A stretch of DNA of 64,000 nt from Spongiactinospora rosea (GTDB taxonomy: Bacteria; Actinomycetota; Actinomycetes; Streptosporangiales; Streptosporangiaceae), in NCBI RefSeq assembly GCF_003315795.1, contig NZ_QMEY01000004.1:474247-538246 (forward strand). The letters run 5' to 3'. This document shows, one piece after another, positions 37,089-46,945 of this stretch; position 1 is the stretch's first letter; each line of letters opens with the position of its first letter. Both the position numbers and the translations under genes were made by a program. Under the pieces are notes generated by a model. That model was given only the letters and a program-made list of their open reading frames with translations. It did not search any database and was not told the DNA's origin.

Positions 37089-38111
37089 ATGAGCGCGGCG
37101 CAGGACGGCACGCACCGGGTCGCGGTCCTCCTGCTCGATCAGGTGGTCGCCTTCGACCTCGGCATCTGCACGCACCTGTTCCGGGCGGCCGAGCGGCCCG
37201 GCCAGGTGCCGCGACGGCCACTGTACGAGGTGGAGGTCTGTTCTGCGGACGGCGGGCCGGTGCGATCGACGGGCGGCTTCCACGTCGTGCCCGACCACGA
37301 CCTGTCCGCGCTGCGCCGGGCCGACACCGTCGTGATCCCCGGCATCCACGACGGCCCGCCGCTGGTCGAGGGCACGCTACCGGAGCCGGTGTACGGCGCG
37401 CTGCGCGCGGCGGCGGGCAGGGCGCGGCTGGTGTCGATCTGCACGGGCGCGTTCGTGCTGGCCGCCGCCGGCCTGCTGGACGGCCGCCCGGCGGCCACCC
37501 ACTGGCGGGAGGCCGACCGCTTCCGTGCGCTGTTCCCCCAGGTCCGGCTCGACGCCGACGTGCTGTTCGTGGACGACGGCGACATCCTGACCTCGGCCGG
37601 GGTGGGCTCGGGCATCGACCTGTGCCTGCACGTGGTGCGCGGCGACCACGGGAGCCGGGCGGCCAACGCGCTGGCCCGCCGCTGTGTGGTGGCCCCCTGG
37701 CGGGAGGGCGGGCAGGCGCAGTTCGTGGAGCGGCCGCTGCCCTCGGCGCGCGAGTCCGGCACCGGGCCGACCCGCACCTGGATGCTGACGCGGCTGCACG
37801 AACCGCTCGACCTCGCCACGCTGGCCGCGCACGCGCGGATGAGCGTGCGGACCTTCACCCGCAGGTTCCGTGAGGAGACCGGGGTCAGTCCGGCCCGGTG
37901 GCTGGCCGGGCAGCGGGTGGAGCACGCCAGGCAGTTGCTGGAGCACACCGACCTGCCGGTGGACGAGGTGGCCAGGCGCTCGGGGTTCGCCACCGCGGTC
38001 TCGCTGCGCCAGCACCTGCGCGCGGCGGTCGGGGTGGCGCCGCTGGCCTACCGTCACACCTTCCGCGCGGCCTCGCCGGAGTCGTCGACCGCGCGGGAGG
38101 CCGCGCGATAG
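37089..38111 (+). CDS. GlxA/FtrA-family AraC regulator with DJ-1/PfpI domain
   Basis: The product is 340 aa. Residues 10-190 form a class I glutamine amidotransferase-like DJ-1/PfpI domain: RVAVLLLDQVVAFDLGICTH, VVIPGIHDGPPLVEG, and LVSICTGAFVLAAAGLLDGR with the nucleophile-elbow cysteine. Residues about 230-325 are an AraC-type double HTH (MSVRTFTRRFREETGVSPAR, then WLAGQRVEHARQLLEHTDLP). In Streptomyces AdpA-like relatives this fusion is a global regulator; this one is more likely local, controlling the divergent MFS gene. Its last 58 bp overlap the convergent second MFS gene. Confidence 0.9.
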   Translation: MSAAQDGTHRVAVLLLDQVVAFDLGICTHLFRAAERPGQVPRRPLYEVEVCSADGGPVRSTGGFHVVPDHDLSALRRADTVVIPGIHDGPPLVEGTLPEPVYGALRAAAGRARLVSICTGAFVLAAAGLLDGRPAATHWREADRFRALFPQVRLDADVLFVDDGDILTSAGVGSGIDLCLHVVRGDHGSRAANALARRCVVAPWREGGQAQFVERPLPSARESGTGPTRTWMLTRLHEPLDLATLAAHARMSVRTFTRRFREETGVSPARWLAGQRVEHARQLLEHTDLPVDEVARRSGFATAVSLRQHLRAAVGVAPLAYRHTFRAASPESSTAREAAR

Positions 38112-39262
38112 CGCAGGTGCGGCAGCAGGCAGGCGGTGGCCAGCAGTGAGGCCCCCGCCATCGCGGCCATCGCCTGGTGCACGGGCAGCAGTTCGGCCAG
38201 CGAGCCGGACAGCGAGGCGGCCAGCGCCTGCCCGGTGACCAGGCCGGTCCCGGCCAGGCCGAGCGCCTGGCCGCGCCGCTGCTCCGGTACGGCCGCAAGG
38301 TAGCGCTCCTGCGCGCCGAGGTGCGACGCGAACCCGAACGACGCCACCGCGACCAGCACGGCCGCCACCACCACCGGTGGCCTGGCCAGGAAGGCGAGGT
38401 AGGGCAGAGCGAGCAGCACGAACAGCGGCACCGCCAGCCGCCGCCGGACGCGCGCGGTGGTCCAACGCCCGACCAGTACGTCCCCGAGCAGCATCCCGCC
38501 CGCCGCCGCGCAGAACAGCCCTCCCGCGCTCGCCGGGGAGTACGGGACGAACAACGCCTCGGCCCCCACGACCAGCCCGTTGGGCACCCACTGGATGAGC
38601 AACAGGCCACGGGTGCGGCGGTCGGCGAGCAGCGCGCGGTTGCCGCGCCAGGTCTCGCCGATGGAGGCCCGCCCGGTGGCGCGCGCCGGCCTGGCCCGCA
38701 GGCCGAGCCGGTTGACCGTCGCGGTGATCGCGAACATCGCGCTGGTCACCCACAGCGCGCCGGTCGGTCCGGCCGTGCCGATGAGCAGGCCGCCGCCCGC
38801 GAAACCCGCGATCTGCATGCCGCCCACGGCGATGTTGAAGACCGACCGGCCGAGCACGTACCCGCCGCCGGGCAGCAGGTCGGCCAGCAGCGCCGTACGT
38901 GAGGCGGCCGACACCGCGTCGAAGACGCCGCAGGCCGCCACCATCGCCAGCATCGCCCAGACTGGCAGCACACCGAGCGCGAGCACGCCCATCACCGTGG
39001 CCAGGACGAGGTCCCAGGTGACCAGCAGGCGGCGCGGGGGAAGCCGGTCGGCCAGCGAGAGCAGCGTCAGCGCGCCGATCGCCTGCGGCAGGTAGTTCCC
39101 GAAGTAGGCCAGGGCGGCCAGCAACGGCGATGCGGTCTGCTGATAGACCAGCGTGGACAGAGCCAGCATCTGGGTGGTCTTGCCGGCGATGCTCGCCGTC
39201 TGCGCGCCGAACAGGGTGCGGAACTCACCGACTGCGAAGACTTCCCGATAGGTGTTCACCAT
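38054..39262 (-). CDS. MFS transporter (enterobactin-exporter/MefA-like)
   Basis: The product is 402 aa with about 12 membrane helices. The N-terminus EFRTLFGAQTASIAGKTTQM, LALSTLVYQQTASPLLAALA and the pattern SRTALLADLLPGGGYVLGRS are typical of the MFS_3/EntS group that exports siderophores and macrolides. The start is ATG 39262. The C-terminal 20 residues lie within the 3' end of the opposing GlxA-type gene (58-bp overlap). It is divergent from the first subtilase gene. The substrate is not deducible. Confidence 0.87.
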   Translation of the reverse strand: MVNTYREVFAVGEFRTLFGAQTASIAGKTTQMLALSTLVYQQTASPLLAALAYFGNYLPQAIGALTLLSLADRLPPRRLLVTWDLVLATVMGVLALGVLPVWAMLAMVAACGVFDAVSAASRTALLADLLPGGGYVLGRSVFNIAVGGMQIAGFAGGGLLIGTAGPTGALWVTSAMFAITATVNRLGLRARPARATGRASIGETWRGNRALLADRRTRGLLLIQWVPNGLVVGAEALFVPYSPASAGGLFCAAAGGMLLGDVLVGRWTTARVRRRLAVPLFVLLALPYLAFLARPPVVVAAVLVAVASFGFASHLGAQERYLAAVPEQRRGQALGLAGTGLVTGQALAASLSGSLAELLPVHQAMAAMAGASLLATACLLPHLRYRAASRAVDDSGEAARKV

Positions 39263-39466
39263 CCGATGATCAGGCAGCGGGCGGGTCGCGCGGGAGGCCG
39301 GACGTCCGGCGCTTCGCCGGTGACCGGACGGCGGACGGACGTTGACCGGTGCCTGTCATCTTTACGACATGTCGGCAATTGGCCAGCCGAAATCCCTTAC
39401 CAGCCCTCGCAAGATCCTTCATTGTCATGAGCGGCATTCGCATTCATCCGAAAGATCGGTGCGTTC

Positions 39467-42400
39467 ATGGGCCGGACATATCGAGCGGCCGCCATTGGTG
39501 CGGCGCTGACCATAGCCTTGACCCTACCTCTCCTGCCGACGTCACCGGCGGCCGCTCAGGGTCCCCCTCCGACAACCCGGCCGGACCACCACCAGGTCAC
39601 GTTGATCACCGGTGACGTGGTGACGGTCCAGCGGTTCCCCGGCGGCAGGACGACGGCCACGACGCAGCCGGGCAAGGACCGGGAGAACGTCAGGTTCCAC
39701 ACCACCGAGGTGGACGGGAACTTCTCCGTCATTCCCTCCGACATGGTGCCCTACCTGGCCAAGGACCTGATCGACAAGCGGCTGTTCGCGGTGGGGGACC
39801 TGATCGAGCAGGGCTACGACGACGCCCGCGCCCCCGAGTTACCGCTGATCCTCTCCTACGGCGAGGGCGTCAAGGCGGCGAACACCGGTGAGGGCGTACC
39901 GCTGACCAGCGTCAACGCGCGGGCCATCCGCCCCAAGAAGAACGCCCTGCCGGTGCTGTGGGACACGGCCCCCGGCGTGCGGTCCGCGGCCGAGCCCAGG
40001 CTGCGCGACGGGCTGGCCAAGGTCTGGCTGGACGGCAAGGTCCGCGCCTCGCTCGAACACAGCGTGCCGCAGGTCGGCGCGCCCGAGGCGTGGAAGTCCG
40101 GGTTCGACGGCAAGGGCGTCAAGGTCGCCGTGCTGGACACCGGCATCGACCGGAACCACCCCGACCTGCGCGGCAAGGTCACCGAAGCGCGGAACTTCAC
40201 CAAGGACCCCTCGGCGGCCGACGGCCACGGCCACGGTACGCACGTCGCCGCCACGATCGCCGGGCAGGGCGTGGGCGCCATCGCGCGCAAGGGCGTCGCC
40301 CCCGGTGCGGAGCTGGTGGTCGGCAAGGTGCTGGACCACAGCGGCTCCGGCTCGGACTCCGAGGTCCTCGCCGGGATGGAGTGGGCGGCCCGCGAGGCCA
40401 AGGCCGACGTCGTCAGCATGAGCCTGGGTGGCGCGGTCACCGACGGCACCGACCCGCTCAGCGTCGCGGTGGACACGCTCAGCGCCGAGACCGGCGCGCT
40501 GTTCGTGATCGCGGCGGGCAACGAGGGCAAGGAGTACATGGTCGGCTCGCCGGGGGCGGCGACCTCGGCGCTCACCGTCGGCGCGGTGGACCGCAACGAC
40601 GCGCTCGCCGCGTTCTCCAGCCGCGGCCCCCGCCTGGACAACGCCCCCAAGCCGGACATCACCGCGCCCGGCGTGGACATCGTCGCGGCCCGCGCGGAGG
40701 GCACCACGATGGGCACGCCCATCGACGAGCTGTACACGCGGGCGTCCGGGACCTCGATGGCCACCCCGCACGTCGCGGGCGCGGCGGCGATCCTCGCCCA
40801 GCGCCACCCGGACTGGACCGGCGGGCAGCTCAAGAACGGCCTGATGTCCACCACCAAGACCATCGACGGCCAGACCGCCCACGAGCAGGGCAGCGGCCGT
40901 CTCGACGTGGCGCGAGCCGCGGCCCAGAGCGTGACCGCGACCGGCGTCGTGAACCTCGGGGTGCGCCAGAGCGACGAGACGGCTCCCGCCGAGGAGACCG
41001 TCACCTACACCAACACCGGCCAGTCCCCCGTCACCCTGAAACTCACCGCGACCCTGGAAAACCTGGACGGCGGCGCCCCTCCGCCCGGCGCGGTGCGGAT
41101 AGGCACTCCCGAGGTCACCGTCGCGGCCGGCACGAGCGCCGATGTAAAGATCAGCGTCGATGTGACGGGGCTCAAGCCCGGCAGGCACACCGGCCGCCTC
41201 ACCGCCACCGCGACCGGCGGAGCCGAGACCGTGCACACCTCGCTCGCCCTGGAGCGCAAGGCCCCCAAGCACCAGGTGCGCTTCCAGGGCCTGGACAACA
41301 ACGGCTCGCCGACGGTCCTCACCGGCATCTTCCTCTTCGGCACGAGCGTCCAGGACGACGAAATCCTCATCGCGGAGGAGGAGGGCGTCGAGGTCGAACT
41401 GCCCGAAGGGACCTACTCCGCGTTCGCCAACGCGCGAGCCACCGAGGAGGAATCTCCCCTGGTCACCTTCATGACGGTCCCGGAGTTCGAGGTGCGCGGC
41501 GACATGGAGATGGTCCTCGACGCGCGCAAGGCCGTGCCCATCGACATCAGGACACCGGAGCCCGTCGAGATCGCCGGGATGACCGCCATCCACGCGTATC
41601 GGGAGTACGGCCGACGCAAGATCATCTACGGCTACGCGATCTTCCCGTCCGAAGAGCGGCTGGCCGCCACGCCCACCGAGCCGGTCACCCACGGCACCTT
41701 CGAGTTCGCCTCCCGCTGGCAGCTCAGCCCCCGGCGGGTGACCGCCGAGATCGCCGGCTCCCGCGCCCCGCTGATCGTCCGTCCCAGCGGCGGCTCACCC
41801 GAGTTCGCGGGCCGCAAGCGGTGGCCGCTGGTCTTCGCGGGCGCCGGCACGGCCCGCGAGCTGAGCAGGATCAACGCGCGGGGCAAGGCGGTGGTCATCA
41901 CCAGCCACGAGAGCATCGGCGACTACGTCGACAAGCTCCCCGGCATCGCGAAGGCCGGCGCGGCGGCCTTGATCGTGGTCGGGCCGGACGGCATCCCGGT
42001 GTGGCAGAAGTGGACGCCGGTTTATGAGCGGGAGCCGTTGCCGACGCTGCTCGTCACACACGACCAGGGGCAGCGGCTGATCGAACGGGCGCGCGAGCAC
42101 GCCGTCCTCGACGTGTCCGCCGACTTCTCCCCCGATCGGCTCTACGACATCATGCAGGTGTCGCCGGGGCGCATCCCTGCCCGCGTGGTGCACACGGTGA
42201 ACGGGCGCAACACCGCCACGGTGGAGGCGAGCTATCACGAGTCGGGCGGCGCCGGGTGGGCCACCGAGCAGCGGTTCGGGTGGCGGCCCTGGCAGAAGTT
42301 CCTGCTCGCCGCGCAACCTGAGCAGCAGCGGACCGGCAAGACGGCGCATCGGCGGATCGAGTACGTCAGCTCCGGCGACACCCAGTGGCTGCACGTGGTC

Positions 42401-43147
42401 CAGCACGCCCACACGCCCGACCCGATGGCTCCGCTGCGCGGCGGGATCACCTCGCCCCCGCGCGCTTACCGGGCCGGGGAGCGGGTGACGGAGAAGTGGT
42501 TCGGGCCGGTGGTCCGGCCGGCCGTACCCGCGAACATGCCGGACTTCGCCCCGACCAGGACCGGTGACATGTTGTCGATCGACATCCCCGAGTTCGTGGA
42601 CGCCGAGGGCAACTTCGGCAACGCCGGGGGCAGCCCGGACCCGGACACCGCCGAAGCCAGGTTCTTCCGCGACGGCAGGCTTGTCGAGGAGCGCGCGGGC
42701 ATCTGGGGGCAGTTCCCCGCCATGCCGCAGAAGGCCGAGTACCGCCTGGAGCTGTCCACCACGCGGACCTCGGAGGAGTGGCAGCACGCCACCTCCACCC
42801 GGACGGCCTGGACGTTCCGCTCCGCCCGGGCCGAAGGCACCAAGCGGCTCCCGCTGCTCGGCGTCGACTACGACGTGCCCGCCGACCTCAACGGCGAGGT
42901 CCCCCGCGGGCTGCCAGTGCCGCTCGGCTTCGCCGCCCCCGGCGCGAACCGGCTGACCGCCGAGCTGTCCTACGACGACGGCAGGACCTGGAAGCGGCTG
43001 CCGGTCTTCCCCGTCGGCCACGGCAGGCATCTCGCCCTGGCCGGGCACCGGGCCACGGACAAGGGCGTGTCCCTGCGGGTCACCGCCTCCGGGCCGGACG
43101 GCGCGAAGTTCGAGCAGACGATCATCCGGGCCTACGGAGTCAGATGA
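39467..43147 (+). CDS. large secreted subtilase (S8) with PA domain, copy A
   Basis: The product is 1226 aa. A Sec signal (residues 1-30) ends at AAA-Q. A propeptide covers about 40-200 (HHQVTLITGDVVTVQRFPGG onward). The S8 catalytic domain, about 205-480, has Asp224 (VAVLDTGID), His256 (HGTHVAATIAG), oxyanion Asn352 (AAGNEG) and Ser430 (SGTSMATPHVAGAA). Then come Ig/Fn-like domains, a PA-type domain near 790-870 (ARGKAVVITSHESIGDYVDK, GAAALIVVGPDGIPV) and a beta-rich C-terminus. It should degrade extracellular protein. A hairpin terminator follows. A second, paralogous gene begins 87 bp downstream. Confidence 0.93.
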   Translation: MGRTYRAAAIGAALTIALTLPLLPTSPAAAQGPPPTTRPDHHQVTLITGDVVTVQRFPGGRTTATTQPGKDRENVRFHTTEVDGNFSVIPSDMVPYLAKDLIDKRLFAVGDLIEQGYDDARAPELPLILSYGEGVKAANTGEGVPLTSVNARAIRPKKNALPVLWDTAPGVRSAAEPRLRDGLAKVWLDGKVRASLEHSVPQVGAPEAWKSGFDGKGVKVAVLDTGIDRNHPDLRGKVTEARNFTKDPSAADGHGHGTHVAATIAGQGVGAIARKGVAPGAELVVGKVLDHSGSGSDSEVLAGMEWAAREAKADVVSMSLGGAVTDGTDPLSVAVDTLSAETGALFVIAAGNEGKEYMVGSPGAATSALTVGAVDRNDALAAFSSRGPRLDNAPKPDITAPGVDIVAARAEGTTMGTPIDELYTRASGTSMATPHVAGAAAILAQRHPDWTGGQLKNGLMSTTKTIDGQTAHEQGSGRLDVARAAAQSVTATGVVNLGVRQSDETAPAEETVTYTNTGQSPVTLKLTATLENLDGGAPPPGAVRIGTPEVTVAAGTSADVKISVDVTGLKPGRHTGRLTATATGGAETVHTSLALERKAPKHQVRFQGLDNNGSPTVLTGIFLFGTSVQDDEILIAEEEGVEVELPEGTYSAFANARATEEESPLVTFMTVPEFEVRGDMEMVLDARKAVPIDIRTPEPVEIAGMTAIHAYREYGRRKIIYGYAIFPSEERLAATPTEPVTHGTFEFASRWQLSPRRVTAEIAGSRAPLIVRPSGGSPEFAGRKRWPLVFAGAGTARELSRINARGKAVVITSHESIGDYVDKLPGIAKAGAAALIVVGPDGIPVWQKWTPVYEREPLPTLLVTHDQGQRLIERAREHAVLDVSADFSPDRLYDIMQVSPGRIPARVVHTVNGRNTATVEASYHESGGAGWATEQRFGWRPWQKFLLAAQPEQQRTGKTAHRRIEYVSSGDTQWLHVVQHAHTPDPMAPLRGGITSPPRAYRAGERVTEKWFGPVVRPAVPANMPDFAPTRTGDMLSIDIPEFVDAEGNFGNAGGSPDPDTAEARFFRDGRLVEERAGIWGQFPAMPQKAEYRLELSTTRTSEEWQHATSTRTAWTFRSARAEGTKRLPLLGVDYDVPADLNGEVPRGLPVPLGFAAPGANRLTAELSYDDGRTWKRLPVFPVGHGRHLALAGHRATDKGVSLRVTASGPDGAKFEQTIIRAYGVR

Positions 43148-43153
43148 CGAAAC

Positions 43154-43178
43154 GGCGCCGGCCCGGACGGCCGGCGCC
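43154..43178 (+). terminator. hairpin between the two subtilase genes
   Basis: A perfect 10-bp stem, GGCGCCGGCC and GGCCGGCGCC, with loop CGGAC starts 7 nt after the first subtilase stop. There is no T tract, so it may act as a strong stem that separates or attenuates expression of the second gene. Confidence 0.65.
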
Positions 43179-43234
43179 GCCACCCCCCAACGCTCCCCCG
43201 TGAGCGGCGGCAACACCCTCGATTGGAGTTCGGC

Positions 43235-46200
43235 ATGGTTTTGAAGCGCTCGCCGGCCGTGGGAGCGGCCTTGGCCCTGGGGTTAGGAGCCCTCGTCGTT
43301 CCCGCGTCACCTGCCGCCGCCGAGGAGAAGCCCCCCGTGCCACGGGCCGAGCACCGGGTGACGTTGATCACCGGGGACGTGGTGACGGTCCAGGAGGCCG
43401 CCGCCGGGAAGCGGACGGCGACCGTGCGACCGGGCAAGGGCCGGGAGGGCGTCAGGTTCTACACCAGTGACGTGGACGGAAAGTTCTCCATCACTCCGTC
43501 CGACATGGTGCCGTACCTGGCCGGGAACCTGATCGACAAGCGGCTGTTCGCGGTCGGGGACCTGATCGAGCAGGGGTATGACGACGCGAGCACGCAGGAG
43601 CTGCCGCTGATCCTCTCCTACGGGAAGGGCGTGCGGGCCGCGGACGCGGGCGAGGGCGTGCCGCTGAGCAGCGTCAACGCCCGTGCCGTCCGCCCCAGGA
43701 AGAACGCCCTGCCGGTGCTGTGGGACACCGCCCCCGGCGTGCGTTCGGCCGCCGAGCCGAAACTGCGCGACGGGCTGGCCAAGGTCTGGCTGGACGGCAA
43801 GGTCCGCGCGTCGCTCGAACACAGCGTGCCGCAGATCGGCGCGCCGGAAGCGTGGAAGTCCGGGTTCGACGGCAAGGGCGTCAAGGTCGCGGTGCTGGAC
43901 ACCGGCATCGACCGGAACCACCAGGACCTGCGCGGCAAGGTCACCGACGAGCGGAACTTCACCACGGCGCAGTCGGCCACCGACCGGCTGGGGCACGGCA
44001 CCCACGTCGCCGCCACGATCGCCGGGCAGGGCGTGGGCGCGCCCGCGCGCAAGGGCGTCGCCCCCGGGGCCGAGCTGGTCAACGGCAAGGTGCTCAACGA
44101 CAGCGGCCAGGGCAGCGAGTCCGAAGTCCTCGCCGGGATGGAGTGGGCGGCCCGCGAGGCCAAGGCCGACGTGATCAACCTGAGCCTGGGCGGCGGTGCC
44201 ACCGACGGCACCGACCCGCTCAGCGTCGCGGTGGACACGCTCAGCGCCGAGACCGGCGCGCTGTTCGTGATCGCGGCGGGCAACGAGGGCGGGGACTACA
44301 CCGTCGGCTCACCGGGAGCCGCCACCTCGGCGCTCACCGTCGCCGCGGTGGACCGCAACGACGCGCTGGCGGAGTTCTCCAGCCGCGGCCCCCGCCTGGA
44401 CTACGCCCCCAAGCCGGACATCAGCGCCCCCGGCGTGGACATCGCGGCGGCCCGCGCGGAGGGCACCACGATGGGCACGCCCATCGACGAGCTGTACACG
44501 CGGGCGTCCGGGACCTCGATGGCCACCCCGCACGTCGCGGGCGCGGCGGCGATCCTCGCCCAGCGCCACCCGGACTGGACCGGCGGGCAGCTCAAGAACG
44601 GCCTGATGTCCACCACCAAGACCATCGACGGCCAGACCGCCTACGAGCAGGGCAGCGGTCGCGTGGACCTCGCGCGGGCCGCGCGGCAGAACGTGACCGC
44701 GACCGGCGTGGCGTACCTCGGGGTGCGCGAGAGCGACGAGACGGCTCCCGCGGAGGAGACCGTCACCTACACCAACACCGGCCAGGCCCCCGTCACCCTG
44801 AAGCTGACCGCCACCCTGGACAACCTGGACGGCGACGCCCCGCCGCCGGACGCGGTGACGATCAGCGCCCCCGAGGTCACCGTCCCGCCAGGGGCGAACG
44901 CCGAGGTCAAGGTCTCGATCGACTACGCCAGGCTGAAAGACGGCAGGCACGCCGGGCACCTCACCGCCGCCACGGCGGACGGCGCCGAGGCCGCGCACAC
45001 CACGCTGTCCGTGGTCAAGATGCCGCCGATGCGCTCGGTGCACGTCAAGGGCATCGGGGTGGACGGCAAGCCGACCCGCGTCCCGGTGTTCGCCCTGCAC
45101 GGCAAGGACCCCAACTTCGACGTCATGGACTACATCCTCAACGAGAACGAGGGCAAGACCAGGCAGGTGCCGAAGGGCACCTACTTCGCCCTGGCCTTCA
45201 TGGGCGACGACCCCGCCGAGTCGCCCGTGTACAACTTCCTGATGATCCCCGAGTTCGAGGTGACCGACGACACCGAGCTGGTCTTCGACGCGCGCAAGGC
45301 CGTGCCGATCCAGATCAAGACCCCGCGGCCCGTGGTCGGGGACGGCATCACCACCTTCTTCGCGCACCGCGCCTACGACAGGCGCACGATCTCGTGGGGC
45401 GGGATGTTCTTCCCCTCGACCGAGGGGCTGGCGGTCATGCCCACCGAGCCGGTCGCCAACGGCACCTTCGAGTTCGCCTCCCGATGGCAGCTCGCCGCGC
45501 CCAAGCTGACCGGCAGGCTCACCGGCTCCCGGGAGACGCTGGTCTTCCGGCCCGGCGGCGGTTCGCCGGAGTACTACGGCCGCAAGCGGTGGCAGCTCGT
45601 GGACGGCGGGCCGGCAGGTGACGCGGCACCGGGCAGGGCCAGCGTACGCGGCAAGGCGGTCGTGCTGACCAGCACCGAGTTCGGTGACTGGGAGGCGGGG
45701 CTGGAAGAGTTCGCCAAGGCGGGGGCGGCGGCCGTGATCGTGGCCGGGCCGAAGGGCGAGCCGATGTGGCAGGGCTGGCACCCCAAGGGGTACCGCGACC
45801 CGCTGCCGGTGCTGCTGGCCAAGCACACCCCTGGTCAGGCGCTGGTCGCCCAGGCCCGCAAGGGGGGCGTGCTCGACCTCCAGGCCGACTTCGTCTCCCC
45901 GTACCTGTACGACATCATGCAGGTGTCACCCGGCCGCATCCCGGACCGGATCGTCCATGTGGTGAACGACCGCAACACCGCGCGGGTCGACACGAGGTAC
46001 CAGGAGTCCGGCGGCTTCGGGTGGGGCAAGGAGCAGCGGTTCGGCTGGCGGCCCTGGCAGGTGTACGACCTGGGCGGCCAAATGGAGACCCAGCGGGACG
46101 TCAAGACCGGGCTGCGCCGCGCCGAGTACGTCAGCTCGGGCGACACGCAGTGGCAGCACGTGGTCCAGCACATGTACACCTGGGAGTCGATGAGCCGGCT

Positions 46201-46912
46201 GCGCGGCGGGATCACCGCGGCCCCGCGGTCCTACCGGCCCGGGGAGAAGGTCGCGGAGACGTGGTTCGGGCCGGTGGTGCGTCCGGCGATCCCGGCGGAC
46301 GTGAAGGAACTCGCGCCCACCCGGACCGGTGACGAGCTGTCGGTCTACGTGCCGGAGTTCATGGACGCCGACGGGCACTTCGGCTATGCCGGGGGCAGCG
46401 GCGACCAGGACACCACGGCGGCCAGGTTCTTCCGCGACGGCAAGCTCGTGGAGGAGCGGGCTGACCTCTGGGGCCGGTTCCCGGCGACGCCGGAGAAGGC
46501 GGAGTACCGGATGGAGCTGTCCACCACGCGGACCGCGGAGGAATGGCGGTGGGCCACCGCCACCGAGACCGCCTGGACGTTCCGGTCCGCCAGGGGCGAG
46601 GGCACCCGGCCGCTGCCGCTGCCCGGCGTCGAGTACGACGTGCCCGCCGACCTCAACGGCGAGGTCCCCCGCTGGTGGCCGGTCCCGATCGGGTTCACCG
46701 CACGCGGCGCGAACCGGCTGACCGCCGAGCTGTCCTACGACGACGGCAAGACCTGGCGGCGGCTGCCGCTGATCCCCGGCGGCCACGGAAGGCACGTCGC
46801 GCTGGTCGCGCACCAGCCCACCGGCGCGGGCGTGTCGCTGCGGGTCACCGCCACCGGGGCGGACGGCGCGAAGTTCGAGCAGACGATCAACCGGGCGTAC
46901 GGGGTCAAGTGA
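43235..46912 (+). CDS. large secreted subtilase (S8) with PA domain, copy B
   Basis: The product is 1225 aa. ATG 43235 is chosen with GGAG 6 nt upstream; the open frame extends to TTG 43223. The signal peptide covers residues 1-29. The catalytic residues are Asp222, His254, Asn350 and Ser428 by the same motifs as copy A, and the domain order is the same. The propeptide and catalytic halves are nearly identical to copy A, including a 195-bp stretch identical base for base, while the middle domain (about residues 590-800) differs substantially. This points to tandem duplication with specificity change in the accessory domains. It is followed by a convergent regulator gene. Confidence 0.93.
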   Translation: MVLKRSPAVGAALALGLGALVVPASPAAAEEKPPVPRAEHRVTLITGDVVTVQEAAAGKRTATVRPGKGREGVRFYTSDVDGKFSITPSDMVPYLAGNLIDKRLFAVGDLIEQGYDDASTQELPLILSYGKGVRAADAGEGVPLSSVNARAVRPRKNALPVLWDTAPGVRSAAEPKLRDGLAKVWLDGKVRASLEHSVPQIGAPEAWKSGFDGKGVKVAVLDTGIDRNHQDLRGKVTDERNFTTAQSATDRLGHGTHVAATIAGQGVGAPARKGVAPGAELVNGKVLNDSGQGSESEVLAGMEWAAREAKADVINLSLGGGATDGTDPLSVAVDTLSAETGALFVIAAGNEGGDYTVGSPGAATSALTVAAVDRNDALAEFSSRGPRLDYAPKPDISAPGVDIAAARAEGTTMGTPIDELYTRASGTSMATPHVAGAAAILAQRHPDWTGGQLKNGLMSTTKTIDGQTAYEQGSGRVDLARAARQNVTATGVAYLGVRESDETAPAEETVTYTNTGQAPVTLKLTATLDNLDGDAPPPDAVTISAPEVTVPPGANAEVKVSIDYARLKDGRHAGHLTAATADGAEAAHTTLSVVKMPPMRSVHVKGIGVDGKPTRVPVFALHGKDPNFDVMDYILNENEGKTRQVPKGTYFALAFMGDDPAESPVYNFLMIPEFEVTDDTELVFDARKAVPIQIKTPRPVVGDGITTFFAHRAYDRRTISWGGMFFPSTEGLAVMPTEPVANGTFEFASRWQLAAPKLTGRLTGSRETLVFRPGGGSPEYYGRKRWQLVDGGPAGDAAPGRASVRGKAVVLTSTEFGDWEAGLEEFAKAGAAAVIVAGPKGEPMWQGWHPKGYRDPLPVLLAKHTPGQALVAQARKGGVLDLQADFVSPYLYDIMQVSPGRIPDRIVHVVNDRNTARVDTRYQESGGFGWGKEQRFGWRPWQVYDLGGQMETQRDVKTGLRRAEYVSSGDTQWQHVVQHMYTWESMSRLRGGITAAPRSYRPGEKVAETWFGPVVRPAIPADVKELAPTRTGDELSVYVPEFMDADGHFGYAGGSGDQDTTAARFFRDGKLVEERADLWGRFPATPEKAEYRMELSTTRTAEEWRWATATETAWTFRSARGEGTRPLPLPGVEYDVPADLNGEVPRWWPVPIGFTARGANRLTAELSYDDGKTWRRLPLIPGGHGRHVALVAHQPTGAGVSLRVTATGADGAKFEQTINRAYGVK

Positions 46913-46945
46913 CCCATAGCCCCTGATCAGTCCCGATAAGAAAGG

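Noticed and set aside
39839..41692. Long antisense frames opposite both subtilase genes (also 44309-45826 and 41795-43216)
   Set aside because: They mirror the GC-biased third codon positions of the subtilase genes and are repeated in both copies only because the sense genes are duplicated.
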